From Caulobacter sp. FWC2 (GTDB lineage: Bacteria; Pseudomonadota; Alphaproteobacteria; Caulobacterales; Caulobacteraceae): a stretch of DNA of 64,000 nt. The stretch is from NCBI RefSeq assembly GCF_002742625.1, contig NZ_PEBF01000001.1:1054001-1118000 (forward strand). The letters run 5' to 3'. A model generated the notes under the pieces. The model did not search any database. It was not told the DNA's origin and saw nothing but the letters and a program-made list of their open reading frames with translations. Position numbers and translations under genes: made by a program. Shown here piece by piece: positions 15,563 to 23,010 of the stretch. Each line of letters opens with the position of its first letter. Within the stretch, counting starts at the first letter, position 1.

Positions 15563-15937
15563 CTAGCCGAGGTAGGCAACCACGTTGAATAGAGCGCAGT
15601 AGAGCTGGGGCTCATTGCGGGGGACGTAACCAGCGGTGCTGTCGAGCAGCTTGGAAGACCTGTTAAGCGCGTCCTTGAGGGCTTCTGCGAGGTTGAGGAA
15701 TTTCAGGTAATCGCCGTCCTCAAAGGCCCACAGTTTGAGGGTCATCGGGTAGCGCTTCAGCTTGTCGTCATCGAGGTAAGGGCCGTCGATGCGGACCACA
15801 GGAGCGTCCACAAGAAGGCCGGGTTCAGGTGGAAGACCGAAGTCCAACCAGTCACCTGAGCCAAGGAGTGTGCTCGCTTCTGGAGACGCTGCTACGGCGT
15901 CGTAAATGTCAGCAAGGAGAGGTTCGAAGCGGGTCAT
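15563..15937 (-). CDS. Tail terminator / completion protein (lambda U-like)
   Basis: 124 residues, starting at an ATG that overlaps the stop of the HK97 gp10-like gene (ATGA). Size (about 120-130 residues), the N-terminal ADIYDAVAASPEAS helix, and position just before the tube gene fit the tail terminator family that caps the growing tube. No catalytic motif is expected. The assignment rests on order and length. Confidence 0.65.
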   Translation of the reverse strand: MTRFEPLLADIYDAVAASPEASTLLGSGDWLDFGLPPEPGLLVDAPVVRIDGPYLDDDKLKRYPMTLKLWAFEDGDYLKFLNLAEALKDALNRSSKLLDSTAGYVPRNEPQLYCALFNVVAYLG

Positions 15938-16278
15938 TTCAGGTGGTCCTTTAGCTTGGTGCGAATGCGCGCTGACAGCTTGTTTCGGGTCTTCGCAATC
16001 GCTGGTGCGAGGTAGGGCTGAGCAGCCATCTTGCTCGTGCCTTCTTCGACCGCTCGGGCATGTTCAGCGGTGGCGAACAGGCGGACTTGCTGCTCGTTGG
16101 CAGCACCGCCGATGCTGTCGCGGAGTTCACCGGTTCGGACTGGTGCGAGCTGCTGAGCAGCGGGAATTGCGTCTTGCTCAAGCCACTCTTCACCCGCTTC
16201 CTGAAACAGCTCAGGAGCGTTCTCGACGGCACGTCGGATGGAGCCCAGGCGGCGCTTGAATACGTCCGCGCCCTTCAT
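15934..16278 (-). CDS. HK97 gp10-like head-tail / tail component
   Basis: 114 residues with the family signature APVRTGELRDSI, then ATAEHARAVEEGTSKM and AQPYLAPAI. This pattern is highly characteristic of the HK97 gp10 family, which acts at the neck and tail completion stage. Both ends overlap neighbours by four bases (ATGA), so it belongs to a tightly coupled unit of four head-tail genes. Confidence 0.88.
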   Translation of the reverse strand: MKGADVFKRRLGSIRRAVENAPELFQEAGEEWLEQDAIPAAQQLAPVRTGELRDSIGGAANEQQVRLFATAEHARAVEEGTSKMAAQPYLAPAIAKTRNKLSARIRTKLKDHLK

Positions 16279-16616
16279 GTCAGCGTCACCTTCTGGAACG
16301 CTGCATCGTCGGCAGAACCGCCGATGTTTTCGGACGTGGCGATCTTGCGGGGTAGGCTACCTTTGACGGTCAGGGAAGCGCCGATAAGGCTGCGCTCCGT
16401 CGCAGGTAGAATTGCGGTCGTGGTCTGGACGATTGCGCCGTTGATACGCTCCGTCCGGTTCGTGATGATGGTTCGGACGGTCTGTGTCGTCGGTGCGGCG
16501 GTCGCACCGGTGCGGCTCAAACCACCGGCCGCAGGCCAGTGAATAATCGCGTCCTGTGCGAAGCGTCCCTTCAGTTGTTGAGCTACAGCCTTGGCGAACG
16601 CATTAGCCACGCGCAC
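16275..16616 (-). CDS. Probable head closure protein
   Basis: 113 residues; the start overlaps the connector gene end by 14 bases and the stop overlaps the gp10-like gene. The middle is Thr-rich beta sequence (TQTVRTIITNRTERINGAI), as in small neck proteins that close the head after packaging. I do not recognise a specific family; the call comes from its position between the connector and the gp10-like gene. Confidence 0.55.
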   Translation of the reverse strand: MRVANAFAKAVAQQLKGRFAQDAIIHWPAAGGLSRTGATAAPTTQTVRTIITNRTERINGAIVQTTTAILPATERSLIGASLTVKGSLPRKIATSENIGGSADDAAFQKVTLT

Positions 16617-17217
16617 CGCCCGGCGCGCTCATGTGCGAGCCAATGAACTTGCCCCATGGTGCGAGACGCTGGCGAACCGACATGATGCGAGACACCGCAT
16701 TCACTTGGTCCACCTTCAGGGTGTCGATTTGGACCTGGGTGTTATCGCCCTTGTTGTCCTCCCAGATGGTCACGCCCTTGGTGAAGAGCGCCGCCAAGAT
16801 CGCCTGTGCGACCTTCACGTTCCTGGGAATTTCATCGTTTGGCAGGGTTGCTTCGGCCAACAGGCCCGGTGCTTCCCACATCACGTGATGGGCTAGGTCC
16901 GCATACGAGGTGTCGAGGTGCGGATAGGCTCGGTTGAACCAGCCAGGACCCGGCTTTTGGCGGCCGAGCGTCACATTCGTTCGCGGCCATGCGAGGTTCT
17001 GCAGAGGGTGCGTCTTGTGGCCCAGGAACGACCAATAGGTGCTGATCGCGTGCGCGGCCTCGATGAGCTGAGGAATGTGGGTAGCGTTTAGCTGCGCTGG
17101 TCCGTTCGCATCGTTCAGCTCGGGGTCATAGACTTCCAGAAGAAACAGGTTTGCTTCTTCCAGGCTGGCGATGAAGCTGTTCGCGTCTAGACCTTCTGTT
17201 GTTAGTTCAACTGCCAA
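16603..17217 (-). CDS. Head-tail connector, DnaT-like phage protein family
   Basis: 204 residues; start TTG at 17,217 with GAGG nine bases upstream. LIEAAHAIST, then PLQNLAWPRTNV and IPRNVKVAQAILA, follow the pattern of the phage family annotated as DnaT-like, found beside capsid genes (LAWPR and IPxxVKxA). These act as head-tail adaptors despite the misleading name. It follows the capsid gene and its terminator and opens the coupled neck unit, with TAAATA motif 6 just upstream. Confidence 0.75.
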   Translation of the reverse strand: MAVELTTEGLDANSFIASLEEANLFLLEVYDPELNDANGPAQLNATHIPQLIEAAHAISTYWSFLGHKTHPLQNLAWPRTNVTLGRQKPGPGWFNRAYPHLDTSYADLAHHVMWEAPGLLAEATLPNDEIPRNVKVAQAILAALFTKGVTIWEDNKGDNTQVQIDTLKVDQVNAVSRIMSVRQRLAPWGKFIGSHMSAPGGARG

Positions 17218-17249
17218 TGTCGGATACCTCGATAGCTAATGCTGTCGGG

Positions 17250-17255
17250 TATTTA
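17250..17255 (-). promoter_or_regulatory. TAAATA motif 6 (putative phage late promoter element)
   Basis: The minus strand reads CTGAATAAATACCC, 33 bases upstream of the connector TTG and directly after the capsid terminator. A new transcript is needed there if that terminator works, which favours a promoter. Confidence 0.5.
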
Positions 17256-17269
17256 TTCAGGTCAGCAAA

Positions 17270-17295
17270 AGACCCCGCTGTTGCCAGCGGGGTCT
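17270..17295 (-). terminator. Intrinsic terminator after the capsid gene
   Basis: Perfect 11-bp arms (AGACCCCGCTG / CAGCGGGGTCT) with a four-base loop, followed on the minus strand by TTTTG. It lies 25 bases after the capsid stop. Confidence 0.85.
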
Positions 17296-17318
17296 CTGTT
17301 TACGTACCTACAAGTGGC

Positions 17319-18530
17319 TTAGGTGCCAGCCTTGTTGGTCAGTGCGCGCATTGCTTGGAAGTCGGTCAGACCCGAGCCTTGGCGCATACGTGCGTGGTAC
17401 TTCACGCGACGCAGGTCGGTGATTGGGTCGAAGACCCACGACACACCAGCCTGTTCGGTGATCAGGTACTTGGAGAAGTCGCCGTACAGGACGGTGACAG
17501 CGCCGTTAGCGGCGGTGTTGATGTCGGGCATGAAGTCCGAAACCGCATATTCCTTGCCACGAATGGTAGCTGGACCGCCTGCGATTGCTTGGTTCAGAGC
17601 CCAAACGTAGTTGCCGTTTCCATCCTTCAAGGTGAACAGCTGGGTCTCAAGCTCCGAGCCAAACAGGTACTTGGCGTTGCCGCTGTAGTTGCTGTGGAGC
17701 GAGGCTTGCAGCTTGATCAGGTCGTCAAAGGTGACGGCCTTGTTCGCAGCCGACATAACGCCGCCCAGCTTACCAACATCGTTGGTGAAGCGGTTTGCGT
17801 TGGCGCTGACGCCCAGGGTCAGCAGACCTGAGTTGACCAGGACTGCGGTTGGCGTTGGGCCATACTTGATGGTGTTCTGAGTGGTGCCGAGCAGGTGCTC
17901 TTGGGCTTCCAGTTCAGCCAGACCAGCCAGGATGTCCTTCTTCGCTTGAGCGGCGAAGTCGATTGGGCTGTCGCCGTCCAGGGTCCAGATCGAGAGCGCA
18001 GCGTTCTCGTAGAATTCGGCCGAACCGAAGGTAATCTCGTTGTAGGTCGAGACCTGACCATCGGTGACAGCGCCGCCTTCAGCACGCTTCGAAGCGGCTG
18101 GCTTGCTGTTCTTTGCGAGGTGGACATAACCCATTGGAGCGCTGATGACGCGGGCCATCGAGCGGACAGGGCTGGTCTGACGCAGCAGTTCGCCAATTTC
18201 AGGATCGACAACGCGAGGGATGGTGAAACCACCAGCTTCGCCGGTCAGGAAGTTCGCTTCAGCAGCAGCCTTGCGGTGCAGTTCGTTCTTTGGGTCGAAG
18301 CCCTTGACCATGAAGTTAGCGAAGGCTTCAGCAGCTTGTTCGCGTACATCTTGTGCGTCGTGACGTGGAGCCGACTTAGCAGCGAGGTCATCACGCAGGG
18401 ACTTCAGCTCGGCTTGCAGCTCTGCAACACCGGTAGCGTAGGTAGCCTTGTCAACGACATCGGCACTTGCGGCCTTCTCGCGAACGAGGTCGGTCAGTTC
18501 GGTCAACTGACCCATGATTTCTTGAGACAT
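17319..18530 (-). CDS. HK97-fold major capsid protein
   Basis: 403 residues from the ATG at 18,530 (MSQEIMG), which has GAGG eight bases upstream; longer in-frame versions lack a start signal. The first ~100 residues are a charged coiled-coil delta (scaffold) domain, removed by the prohead protease in HK97. The mature part follows with typical features: LTGEAGGFTIPRVVD, LRQTSPVRSMARV, and a C-terminal ITDLRRVKYHARMRQGSGLT. The gene stands alone between two terminators, suiting a highly expressed coat protein. No sign of damage. Confidence 0.95.
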   Translation of the reverse strand: MSQEIMGQLTELTDLVREKAASADVVDKATYATGVAELQAELKSLRDDLAAKSAPRHDAQDVREQAAEAFANFMVKGFDPKNELHRKAAAEANFLTGEAGGFTIPRVVDPEIGELLRQTSPVRSMARVISAPMGYVHLAKNSKPAASKRAEGGAVTDGQVSTYNEITFGSAEFYENAALSIWTLDGDSPIDFAAQAKKDILAGLAELEAQEHLLGTTQNTIKYGPTPTAVLVNSGLLTLGVSANANRFTNDVGKLGGVMSAANKAVTFDDLIKLQASLHSNYSGNAKYLFGSELETQLFTLKDGNGNYVWALNQAIAGGPATIRGKEYAVSDFMPDINTAANGAVTVLYGDFSKYLITEQAGVSWVFDPITDLRRVKYHARMRQGSGLTDFQAMRALTNKAGT

Positions 18531-18643
18531 TTTCTGCCCTCTTTTTGTTATTGTTTTGGGCGGCAGACGGAGTGCTGGTGAGCGGGTCCTTCTTCCAAGC
18601 AGCGGGTCCGGCGTTGCGGAGTGCTGACGTGCAGGCATGGAAA

Positions 18644-18674
18644 AGCCCGCCGATATTTTATTTATCAGCGGGCT
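18644..18674 (-). terminator. Intrinsic terminator after the prohead protease gene
   Basis: Arms AGCCCGCTGATA / TATCGGCGGGCT (one G-T pair) followed on the minus strand by TTTTCC. The AT-rich loop holds TAAATA motif 7. Confidence 0.8.
18659..18664 (-). promoter_or_regulatory. TAAATA motif 7 (inside a terminator loop)
   Basis: The minus strand reads GCTGATAAATAAAAT, about 129 bases upstream of the capsid start, overlapping the loop of the terminator at 18,644-18,674. It could be a promoter that restarts transcription for the capsid or simply the AT-rich loop. Confidence 0.3.
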
Positions 18675-18688
18675 CTAGTAGCTTGGTG

Positions 18689-19417
18689 TTATGCGCGCTT
18701 ACGCAGGGTCTTCAGCGCGGCTTCTAGCTTTAGACTGAACAGCGCTTCGCTGAACGCCTTGCTGACCTCATCAACCGTGGTGTCGATCTGCTTTTCCGCT
18801 TCGTCATCAGCCGCCGCATCTTCGTCTTCAATCTCTTCGGAAGCCGCATCATCGTTCGCGGCTGCTTCGTCGAGCTGCTTGGTGAGAAGGAATGCGCCGA
18901 ACTGATCCAGCAGGGCCTGATTAAGTTCGTTGAGCACAGGCTTGTCGCTTTCGGACTTAACAGCGGTGACAACGGCCTGCTCATTTGCAGGGAAGGTCAC
19001 GAGGCTGAATTCGTATAGCTTCACTTCTTGAAGGCGGTTGATGACGCGGCCATCATCCGTCTTGTCGGCCTTCGTCTTCATCGGAAGGAAGCCGATTGAG
19101 AAGCTGTCAAGGACGCCTTCCTTGACTTCAGTCCGAGCCTCTTGGCCTGCGACTGTGCTGGAGAACACGGCTTTGACCCACAGGCCTTTTTCGTCTTCCC
19201 TGATCTCCGTGACCTTGCCGATTGGCTGATTGGGGTCGTGGAATTTCAGGAACTTGATGCTGCCTGAACGGGCCTTCAAAGTGCGCGTAAAGGCGCCTTT
19301 TTCAACAACGTCGCCATAAGCATCGACGTTGCCAAAGGTGGAGGCGTAACCGGCGACGTAGTTGTCACCAATATCCTCAGCTTTGAAGTTAGCGTACTTG
19401 ACGTCCTTTGTTTTCAT
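18689..19417 (-). CDS. HK97-type prohead protease
   Basis: 242 residues. The catalytic domain (about 1-160) has the expected His60 (FLKFHDPNQPIGK) and Ser107 (LDSFSIGFLP), plus EFSLVTFPANEQA, which is typical of this serine protease family. The C-terminal ~80 residues are very acidic (EEIEDEDAAADDEAE), a tail seen in some members that may act as internal scaffold. It cleaves the capsid delta domain during head maturation. It lies right after the portal remnant and before the capsid gene, as in HK97. Confidence 0.93.
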   Translation of the reverse strand: MKTKDVKYANFKAEDIGDNYVAGYASTFGNVDAYGDVVEKGAFTRTLKARSGSIKFLKFHDPNQPIGKVTEIREDEKGLWVKAVFSSTVAGQEARTEVKEGVLDSFSIGFLPMKTKADKTDDGRVINRLQEVKLYEFSLVTFPANEQAVVTAVKSESDKPVLNELNQALLDQFGAFLLTKQLDEAAANDDAASEEIEDEDAAADDEAEKQIDTTVDEVSKAFSEALFSLKLEAALKTLRKRA

Positions 19418-19454
19418 TCGGCTCCTGTCGCATCCGCGTGTTTGTTCTTTTTGT

Positions 19455-19460
19455 TATTTA
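19455..19460 (-). promoter_or_regulatory. TAAATA motif 8 (putative phage late promoter element)
   Basis: The minus strand reads GCGAAATAAATAACA, 38 bases upstream of the protease start, overlapping the portal stop codon (AAA TAA). Confidence 0.4.
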
Positions 19461-20390
19461 TTTCGCGAGCGACTTCGAGCCGTTACGGCGTGAGGTATCT
19501 GCGTTTGGACTTACTTCCTTCGGCTTGTCGGTCTCGGTGTCCGCGGCCTCCTTGGGAGCGTTCATGGGCTTGGCTAATTCGTCGCCCTTGGCGATGGGCG
19601 GATAGCCCATCACGTCGCGGATTTCGTTGATGGTGAAGACGCCTTGCTGGGTCATTCCAGCCGCCTTTTCCAGGCGGTCGTCTTGGAGGTAATTGACCTC
19701 CGTCTCATCGATACCGAGTTCCAGGGTGGGGTCGAAATCACGACGCAAGTTCGCTTCAAGTTGCTTCATCAGCCAAAGCGCGCGAGGCTTCACCCAGCCA
19801 GTGTAGTAGATGCGGTCAGCGCCACGTTGGTTGGCGTAGCTGCTCTCGCCAGCGAGGTTCAGGAACACGGCTGGAACACCGAAACCGCTCGCGATCGCGC
19901 GCGTCAGGCTGTCGATGGTGGCGACCAGATCAAGGTCGGTGAACGACAGTTGCGCGGTGATAAAGTCGGTGTCGACTAGGACCTTAGCATCGCTGCTATT
20001 CAGGTCTTCCATGGACTTCTTGTAGGTGGCTCGCTGCTCATCCGTTTCGAGAGGAGGAGCCTTGAAGTAGCCTTCGACCCTACCGTTCGCGGCCATGCGG
20101 TCGCGGATCATGCGTGTGGCTTGAATGTAGGCTTCGACGAGGGGCTGAACTGCGTCACCGGCACCGCTACCCTCGGCGCTGGCCAGCGGGTTGTGCTCCA
20201 TGATGTGGAAGAGGCTTCCGGGCTCGGAAACCCACTTGGGCGACTGCCTTGAACCGTGGTTGCGCTCAACCAGCTTGCAGCGGTCGCCTTCCATGGTGAA
20301 GCGCAGGAATGGCGGGGTCTTGTTGTCGAGTTTGCCTGGATCGTAGGTGACAATCGTGCGGCCGGTGCCTCGTTCGGGCTCCTGGCGCAT
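19458..20390 (-). pseudogene. Portal protein, N-terminus lost at the IS element
   Basis: About 310 residues remain, matching the C-terminal two thirds of an HK97-type portal (SLFHIMEHNPLASAEG, AIASGFGVPAVFLNL, GVFTINEIRDVMGYPP). Full-length relatives run about 400-500 residues, so roughly 100 or more N-terminal residues are gone. The reading frame continues into the left end of the IS3-family element. A start ATG happens to lie exactly at the junction (20,390), so a truncated protein could still be made, but it should not form a working 12-subunit portal. Order portal-protease-capsid is normal. Confidence 0.9.
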
Positions 20391-20407
20391 GACGTGACCC
20401 CCATTTC

Positions 20408-21340
20408 TCATCCAGCCATAACGAGAGTCCTGGGTTGATTTGAGCCTTGGTGTTGGTGGGTGGCAAGAGGCCGGTGCGCGGAGCTATCAGCCTGCGCAGC
20501 GTGCCGGCCGGTCTCTCCGCAGAAGGCGCTGGCGTACTCCCTGGGCGTCATCCAGCCGAGCTTGGAGTGGGGCCGGTGCTCGTTGTAGTCGCGCCGCCAG
20601 GTCTCCAGCACGGCGCGGGCGTGCGGCAGCGACCGGAACAGGGTCTCGTTCAGCAGTTCGTCGCGTAGCCGGCCGTTGAAGCTCTCGTTGTAACCGTTCT
20701 GCTGGGGCTTGCCCGGCGCGATGTAGTGCCAGCCCACGCCGCTGTCGTCGGTCCAGGCCAGGATAGCGTTGGACGTGTATTCGGTCCCATTGTCGCTGAC
20801 GATGGTGTCGGGCCGACGTCCACGCTGGGCGATGATGGCGTCCAGCTCACGCGCCACCCGCCGGCCTGACAGCGAGGTATCGGCCACCAGGGCCAGGCAC
20901 TCGCGCGTGCAGTTGTCGATCACCGTCAGGATCCGGAACCGGCGGCCGTCGGTCATCTGGTCGGACACGAAGTCCAGGCTCCAGCGCTGGTTGGGCGTCA
21001 GCGGGACCTCCAGGGGCCGCCGCGTGCCGACCGCCCGTTTGCGTCCGCCGCGCCGGCGCACGGTGAGCTTCTCCTCGCGATAAAGCCGCTGGACCCGCTT
21101 CTTGTTGACCGCGTGCCCCTCGCGCCGCAGCAGCACGTGCAGCCGGCGATAGCCGAACCGGCGGCGCTCCTGGGCCAGGGCCTTGAGCCGCTCGCGCAGG
21201 ACACCGTCGTCGGGCCGCGTGGCTTGGTAGCGCACGCTGCTGCGATCCACGCCCAGGACCCGGCACGCCCGCCGCTCGCTCATCTCGTAGGCCGACCGCA
21301 GATAGGCTGCGGCCTCCCGATGCGCGGCGGGCGTCACCAC
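20408..21340 (-). CDS. IS3-family transposase OrfB (integrase catalytic domain)
   Basis: 310 residues with an N-terminal HTH_21-type region and a DDE integrase core: SLDFVSDQM gives the first Asp, [10 protein letters not shown] the second, and the [15 protein letters not shown] region the Glu. In IS3 elements OrfB is normally made as an OrfAB fusion through a -1 frameshift from orfA, and this frame opens exactly at such a site. The frame is intact, so the element may still be active. The last ~35 residues run close to the left inverted repeat. Confidence 0.93.
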   Translation of the reverse strand: MVTPAAHREAAAYLRSAYEMSERRACRVLGVDRSSVRYQATRPDDGVLRERLKALAQERRRFGYRRLHVLLRREGHAVNKKRVQRLYREEKLTVRRRGGRKRAVGTRRPLEVPLTPNQRWSLDFVSDQMTDGRRFRILTVIDNCTRECLALVADTSLSGRRVARELDAIIAQRGRRPDTIVSDNGTEYTSNAILAWTDDSGVGWHYIAPGKPQQNGYNESFNGRLRDELLNETLFRSLPHARAVLETWRRDYNEHRPHSKLGWMTPREYASAFCGETGRHAAQADSSAHRPLATHQHQGSNQPRTLVMAG

Positions 21341-21600
21341 TTTTTTCCCAGCAGATCCTTCAGCGCGACATTGTCGAGCATCGCGTCGGCCAGCATCCGC
21401 TTGAGCTTGGCGTTCTCGTCTTCAAGCGCCTTTAGCCGCCGCGCCTCCGACACGTCCAGCCCGCCGTACTTGGCCTTCCACTTGTAGAAGGTCGGCGAGC
21501 TGAGCCCGTGCTTGCGGCACAGGTCCGCCACCGGGACGCCCGCCTCCTGCTCACGCAGGATCCCTATGATCTGTTCTTCCGTGAACCGTGATCGCTTCAT
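21334..21600 (-). CDS. IS3-family transposase OrfA
   Basis: 88 residues with an N-terminal helix-turn-helix ([35 protein letters not shown]) and a C-terminal leucine-zipper-like helix ([19 protein letters not shown]). It binds the IS ends and is the N-terminal part of OrfAB. It ends in LLGKKW across the slippery run. Confidence 0.93.
   Translation of the reverse strand: MKRSRFTEEQIIGILREQEAGVPVADLCRKHGLSSPTFYKWKAKYGGLDVSEARRLKALEDENAKLKRMLADAMLDNVALKDLLGKKW
21340..21346 (-). promoter_or_regulatory. IS3 programmed -1 frameshift site A AAA AAG
   Basis: The zero frame reads GGA AAA AAG TGG TGA. The heptamer is in phase for a -1 shift, joining orfA to orfB (next codons GTG GTG ACG). This is the standard IS3 OrfAB mechanism. 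Confidence 0.9.
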
Positions 21601-21656
21601 TCGTCCGTCCCTTTCCTGGGGCGGACTCTAGTTATTCCTGGAGGAGTTTCAGGGGG

Positions 21657-21740
21657 TCACGTCAGGTCGAAGTCGGCGTATTGGAGATAGGCACCGGTCG
21701 CAGTTCGGGTCAGGTGGCGTTTGGTTCTGATGTCGCTCAT
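21657..21740 (-). pseudogene. N-terminal stub of a gene cut by the IS (probably large terminase)
   Basis: An ATG at 21,740 overlaps the small terminase stop (ATGA) and opens 26 phage codons (MSDIRTKRHL...YADFDL) before running into the IS end and a stop. In almost all HK97-like phages the gene directly after the small terminase is the large terminase, so this is probably its start. The identity is inference because 26 residues are too few to place. Confidence 0.55.
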
Positions 21741-22192
21741 AGCCACTCCCTTCCGGTCTTGCCGTGGTAGAAGCGCTTCAGGTCGCGTAGGTCGGCCTTC
21801 TGTTGTGCGACGGTTTCTCGGAGGCGTTTGTTCTCCGTTGATCGCCTGAACAGCGCCTTGTTCATCTTCCTGATTTCGGTGTTCTGAGCAGCCTCGTTCG
21901 TGACCAATTGGTCGAGGATCGAAATGACCTTATTCAGCCCTTCTTGGAGGTTGTTCAGAGCCGCTGGGGTGTTCTTGGTGGCCTGGAAGAGTGCCTGAGC
22001 CTCGGCGGTTTTCCGCTTGTCCCTGAGCGTTCGGACGCGGTTCTCGCCGACTTGCAGCGTGGTCGCGACCTTCTTGATCGACATGCCCTCGGCAAACAGT
22101 TCAATCGCTCGTGCTTCCTGCTCTTTCGTCAGCTTGGGCGTGATGGGGTGGCCGTAGAAAGTGGGGACTGGTTTTGGGGCCTGATCGGTCAT
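21737..22192 (-). CDS. Probable terminase small subunit
   Basis: 151 residues from the ATG at 22,192, which overlaps the upstream stop (GCATGA); the longer frame to 22,204 lacks such coupling. An N-terminal helix-turn-helix (KEQEARAIELFAEGMS, then IKKVATTLQVGENRVRTLR) is followed by a helical, charged C-terminus with heptad-like pattern. Small terminases bind the packaging site and form rings through such helices. Position just before the head genes supports the call. A generic phage HTH regulator is the alternative. Confidence 0.6.
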   Translation of the reverse strand: MTDQAPKPVPTFYGHPITPKLTKEQEARAIELFAEGMSIKKVATTLQVGENRVRTLRDKRKTAEAQALFQATKNTPAALNNLQEGLNKVISILDQLVTNEAAQNTEIRKMNKALFRRSTENKRLRETVAQQKADLRDLKRFYHGKTGREWL

Positions 22193-22551
22193 GCCAGCCC
22201 CCATTCCTTGAGGATGGCAGCGCGATCATCGGAGAAATGCTGAGCGTCCCTGATGTAGCTTTCGTGCCTGTCAGAGAACGCTTGCCACGTTGTGACGTGT
22301 TCTGGGTTCAAGCAAACTCGGTTCATCGCCAATACGAACGACGCTAGAGCGCTGCTCGTCGGAAGGTCGAGGGCAGAAATCAGAGGGAAGAAGACGTTCA
22401 GCAGCTCGTTCAGGTGGAGCTGTAGCTGCTTTTCCATCTGGAAGCCGCGCATGGCGTCTCTCGCGTTCTTGGTGGCCACGATTTCGCGCATGAGGGGCGG
22501 CAGGGATAGGCGCAAAAATGAGTTAGGAAGTGAGTGTGCTGGGGTGCTCAT
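22189..22551 (-). CDS. Hypothetical phage protein (120 aa)
   Basis: 120 residues, mostly helical, with no recognised motif (LMREIVATKNARDAMRGFQ; LHLNELLNVFFPLISALDLP). Start and stop overlap the neighbours by four bases (ATGA), so it is coupled between the tail-motif protein and the small terminase. A DNA-packaging accessory role is possible from position only. Confidence 0.6.
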   Translation of the reverse strand: MSTPAHSLPNSFLRLSLPPLMREIVATKNARDAMRGFQMEKQLQLHLNELLNVFFPLISALDLPTSSALASFVLAMNRVCLNPEHVTTWQAFSDRHESYIRDAQHFSDDRAAILKEWGLA

Positions 22552-22850
22552 TCGGCACCGTCCGTGTCAGCGGCGTCAGCGATATCCGAGACAGCGCGGG
22601 CAGCCATTAGAAAGACCTCTTGATAGAGGCTCTTCAGGTGGGCGACTTCTTGTCGGAGGTCTTCAACTTCGGTCTTTGAGGCATAGATGCTCGCGAGCTT
22701 TACGTCAGCGAACTTCACCTTGCCTGAATCGATGATGAAGGGGCTCCCGTTGTTCAGCGTCACCCCCATTTGCTTGAGTGTGTTCGCTGCGTCTGTCGCG
22801 TTTGACGCAGCGGCATGAGTGAGCGTGTTTGCCTTAGTTTGGTCTTCCAT
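22548..22850 (-). CDS. Small protein sharing a tail-tip motif (100 aa)
   Basis: 100 residues from the ATG at 22,850. Residues near 10-42 (from AASNATDAAN through QMGVTLNNGS to DSGKV) match the tail tip protein at 3899-6769 at 23 of 32 positions. The DNA is also similar (near 22,730-22,820 against 4,725-4,815). The rest is an acidic coiled-coil-like helix (TEVEDLRQEVAHLKSLYQE) and a short tail. It opens the structural operon, behind a perfect palindrome and TAAATA motif 9. Function unknown; it may be a captured tail segment or a small structural or control protein. Confidence 0.6.
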   Translation of the reverse strand: MEDQTKANTLTHAAASNATDAANTLKQMGVTLNNGSPFIIDSGKVKFADVKLASIYASKTEVEDLRQEVAHLKSLYQEVFLMAARAVSDIADAADTDGAE

Positions 22851-22875
22851 TGGTTTCCCCAATTGTTGTTTTTCT

Positions 22876-22896
22876 GTGTGAGCAAATTGCTCACAC
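22876..22896. promoter_or_regulatory. Perfect 10-bp palindrome (operator-like)
   Basis: Arms GTGTGAGCAA and TTGCTCACAC around a single A lie between the divergent tyrosine recombinase and structural operon. It sits just downstream of TAAATA motif 9 for the minus-strand genes. There is no T-run after it on either strand, so an operator or mRNA hairpin is more likely than a terminator. The half-site TGTGAGC resembles lac-type operators, but spacing differs. Confidence 0.6.
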
Positions 22897-22899
22897 ATC

Positions 22900-22905
22900 T
22901 ATTTA
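22900..22905 (-). promoter_or_regulatory. TAAATA motif 9 (putative phage late promoter element)
   Basis: The minus strand reads GCTTGCTAAATAGATG, 50 bases upstream of the first gene of the structural operon and just before the 10-bp palindrome. Confidence 0.4.
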
Positions 22906-22987
22906 GCAAGCGGGGTCATTGGAGAGCGCTGTAAGGCTGACCTTCTTCAACTCTGTGGTCGTAATTTCCTACGGTGGCTTTAGAGCG

Positions 22988-23010
22988 ATGGGACAAGGAG
23001 ATTGTCCCAT
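22988..23010 (+). promoter_or_regulatory. Hairpin with the ribosome-binding site in its loop
   Basis: Perfect 9-bp arms ATGGGACAA / TTGTCCCAT enclose the five-base loop GGAGA. The loop is the Shine-Dalgarno element of the recombinase gene at 23,009, and the second arm ends in the first two bases of its ATG. In RNA this would present or bury the initiation region; as DNA it could be an operator. Confidence 0.65.

Larger units (their letters stand above)
20390..21664 (-). mobile_element. IS3-family insertion sequence
   Basis: About 1.27 kb with imperfect terminal inverted repeats of ~36 bp. Both ends start TGACCCCC inward, and both carry GAGAGTCC or AGAGTCC about 30 bases in; the match extends outward to TGACGTGACCCCC on both sides. 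It contains overlapping orfA and orfB with a canonical frameshift site. I find no target-site duplication flanking it, which fits an adjacent deletion after insertion. It replaces the region expected to hold the large terminase and portal N-terminus. Confidence 0.93.

Noticed and set aside
20390..21664. Target-site duplication flanking the IS
   Set aside because: Flanking bases form an inverted extension (TGACG) but no direct repeat of 3-4 bases could be found.
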